This document shows, piece after piece, positions 61,486 through 64,000 of a stretch of 64,000 bases of DNA. Under the pieces are notes generated by a model that had not been told where the DNA came from, did not search any database, and saw only the letters and a list, made by a program, of their open reading frames with translations. This DNA is from Lingula anatina (Eukaryota > Brachiopoda > Lingulata > Lingulida > Lingulidae). Position numbers and translations under genes: made by a program. The first letter of the stretch is position 1. Each line of letters opens with the position of its first letter. The DNA lies in the NCBI RefSeq assembly GCF_001039355.2, contig NW_019775991.1:646666-710665 (forward strand), written 5' to 3'.

Positions 61486-64000
61486 CTTCTATAAACAATT
61501 ACATGTATTTCAATTATTTTAAATGGAAAACTTACTTTCGTCTTTCAAATAATAGAATGATTTCAAATAAGATTATGTGAAGTTGAACAAAAATTTTCAA
61601 ATGTTTTTATAATTTGTTTTTCTTAATGCGTCGGGTCATCTTAATTGCCACTTAAAATTAATTTGTGTAGTCAAATGTTCACAAGCACAACGAAGCTTTG
61701 CTTTTGCTCAAAATCAAATAAGAAATAAGGCCATATGACTGATATTGGCGAAATTTAATATGACACGAAGATAAATATCTAGTTAGATTGGAATGATAAC
61801 AACATTGCATTAAATGACCACCATACATCCCATATAATGGAGGAAAGAGTTGGCAAAGAGCAAAACAATGACTGGCAAAGAGTAACTTTGGCCAATAAAA
61901 TGTAATATGATACGAAATGACAAGATGGGGGGGGGGGGGCTAGTAACAACATAAAATTAAATAATCGCACATAGATCTAGATAGGCAGATGACCCCTTAG
62001 CTCCATGCTGATGAAATGGACAATATAAAGTCCGCTTGAATTTCATAACTAACACGAAACTAAAACAATCGGATCCAGAGATTTGGAAGGGGTGGACACA
62101 GGGTAGAAGAATATACATTTTACTACTCTGACAATTGTACTATAATAAATGGGGCACTGGGATGGTCAACTGCTTGGTTTTGACTCGATTTTCTCGTTAT
62201 ACTGCTTTTTTGGAGACAAAAAGGAGAAAGGAATATCAGAAGTGTATTACTTGGGAAAGAAAAGTGTCTTAGAAAATATTACAAGGGTTATATTAAATGC
62301 ATTCTATTGTGCAAAAACAACCAATAAAAATACTCGTAAAATATTTGACAGCTTATCTTGTTGTCGCATTGCACTCGTCGGTACTAAGAGTTTTCTCGTA
62401 TGATTCCCATTTGAATTTCAAGTTTTGATGAGGGTTTATACTGGTAGGGATATGTCTATGGTGCCATTAAACTTAATCGAAAAATATATTGTAGTACTGG
62501 CAAACGTGTTTTTCACTACACGGGCCATTAATTGTATATGTACTAAGCAAAGCTTCATTGGTAATTTTTAATTGAAGATATTTAAGTGCTGATTAACTTT
62601 TTTGTTTTAAGTGGGCTATCGTCAACTACTGCCCGGTTCATTCATCCGGTGCAGTGCTTACCACCAGAACAGGGGTCGTGAGATTATTTTCCACGACTGG
62701 ATCTAAATCCTAGTGCATTCTCGAAGAATTTAATCAAATCGGTGGATTTTAATCTTTAAATAAACGCGTCTAGCGTACTCGTATGACTCCAACTTTTTCT
62801 ATCCTTCTCAACGTTAGAAGGAGGCGTGTTAGTCTTTTAATCCGGTTGCATTCAACAACAGTCTAAACAAAAGTTTGTTTGAATTAACTTCGTTGTGAAC
62901 GCACCCATAGACTGCCTTGCATCAAGGACATTACAGCATAACTTTGATATGCCGTTTTATCAGTAAAGCTTCATTTTAGCCCATTTCCCCCTGTGGTAAT
63001 ATTCCAACTATGTCTAATTGTATCTACATGTATGATATTTTTACGACAGATGTTGTTGAAATATCATCGTCATCAATTCCTAATTTTTTTAACTAAGGTT
63101 TTTTTTTTTTATTTTGTATGAACATATATGTATGTTCCTAACACTAAAGCAACGAAAAAAAAGGTTAAAGGCAAAATCAAAATGAAACTGTGTCCAAGAA
63201 TTTATATTTTGCATGACATATAAATGATATTCCCACATGAGAGTTGTTTTTGATAAATGAATGAAGTATTAGATGCTGAATCTCATATGCTATACCCTTC
63301 AACCTTTGCCATTGTTGTTACTGATGCAATGTTGGATTGTGAAAAAATTCTGAAAACAACTGAATGAAAATATATAATCATTACTCCATAACAAAAACAT
63401 TTCAACCATAATAACGACACTGAAGCCCATTGGTTTGTGGTCAACTATACCAATTTTTGTAATAAAACCTTGTTCAGGAATATTATGCCTATAATACTTA
63501 TTGCTATCACACCAAGAAATAGAAAGATGTTAAATAAACGATAAACGCTTTGGATTGCGTATGATTATACATTGCAACGAGAAATGCAAACGCCGATATT
63601 CTATATTTTCTAGGGGATTCTTACTGTTTTAAATCAGCACAATGAAAGAAGCGTTATTGAATAATTAGATCCAGGAAAAACCTCTTGTTTGGTATATAGA
63701 TGCATATAAATTTTTACAATACTGTTAAGGTGGTACTACAGGTATAATGGACTGTTCACACTGAATGTTGATGACACACTTTATTATTATATTTATCTTT
63801 TTTATTTTATTTTATTTTATTTTATTTTATTTTATTTCTTGTCAACAAAAGCCTATTTGTTTATAGCAACATAATATTGGTCAAAGGCAAAATAATAGTG
63901 TATCCAAGATATCACATTGCGGTGCATTAATGGAGTGCCCGCATTAATATAGCTTTTATCAAATACATTTAATATTGGACAGACGCCGGCTTTTGTGAGG
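61486..64000. repeat. Upstream spacer of gene F and start of a further unit
   Basis: The CAATCGGATCCAGA...GGACACAGGGTA module lies at 62060-62105. Sequence at about 62600-63750 is not matched elsewhere in the window and shows no gene. At 63890-64000 the GCAAAATAATA...TGCCCGCATTAATATAG module returns, as upstream of genes C and D. Confidence 0.5.
63788..63838. repeat. (TTTTA)n microsatellite
   Basis: About eight TTTTA units in a row, no other content. Confidence 0.85.

Noticed and set aside
1-64000. CRISPR arrays, bacterial operons or phage genes
   Set aside because: No regular spacer-repeat arrays or ribosome-binding-site-led operons; introns and animal transposons show a eukaryotic genome.

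Overview
The window is animal nuclear DNA, AT-rich and rich in introns and transposons. Evidence for this is a split type IV-like collagen gene, GT-AG and GC-AG introns, CR1/L2-type LINE fragments, and Tc1/mariner, hAT-like, Kolobok-like and ISL2EU-type DNA transposons. A marine invertebrate is likely, possibly a hemichordate, lancelet or similar, but the sequence alone does not settle the species. Six single N characters (8443, 19754, 39482, 49925, 52583, 59665) mark contig joins. Several of them sit next to near-perfect sequence repeats, so part of the apparent duplication is an assembly artefact.

Layout. Positions 1-230 hold a short tandem repeat. Positions 1027-4219 (+) carry eight collagen exons encoding Gly-X-Y repeats with type IV-style interruptions; no signal-peptide exon and no NC1 exon is in the window. 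From about 5 kb to the right edge runs a tandem array of secreted proteinase K-like subtilisin genes (S8), all on the minus strand. The genes are A1/A2 (5.7-11.5 kb, probably two paralogs or alleles fused at an N), B (17.6-20.7 kb, lacking exons 1 and 4), C (26.0-32.7 kb, frameshifted), D (44.0-47.7 kb, intact) and F (57.5-61.5 kb, intact apart from an assembly repeat).

Each complete gene has six coding exons: (1) signal peptide and start of the propeptide, (2-4) I9-type inhibitory propeptide, (5) catalytic Asp, (6) catalytic His, oxyanion Asn and catalytic Ser. The exon phases give 446 codons for D and 442 for F with no adjustment, provided intron 1 uses a GC donor (AG|GCAAGT). That donor is conserved in all four surviving first exons and in the remnant in B.

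The spaces between the genes are patchworks of repeated modules and transposons. Paralogous empty sites inside the array allow exact definition of insertions: an ISL2EU-type element with a THAP fragment and a YqaJ/SWIM-type fragment (14781-16668, AT duplication), a 295-bp insertion with a perfect 55-bp inverted repeat (16829-17123), a CAACGTTG-rich MITE family (one copy with a nested Tc1), an hAT-like MITE (36668-36934, GCTTG duplication), an 8-bp-duplication MITE shared by genes C and D, and a Kolobok-like TTAA MITE (50231-50562). The module found upstream of genes C and D reappears at 63.9-64.0 kb, so the array probably continues beyond the window.
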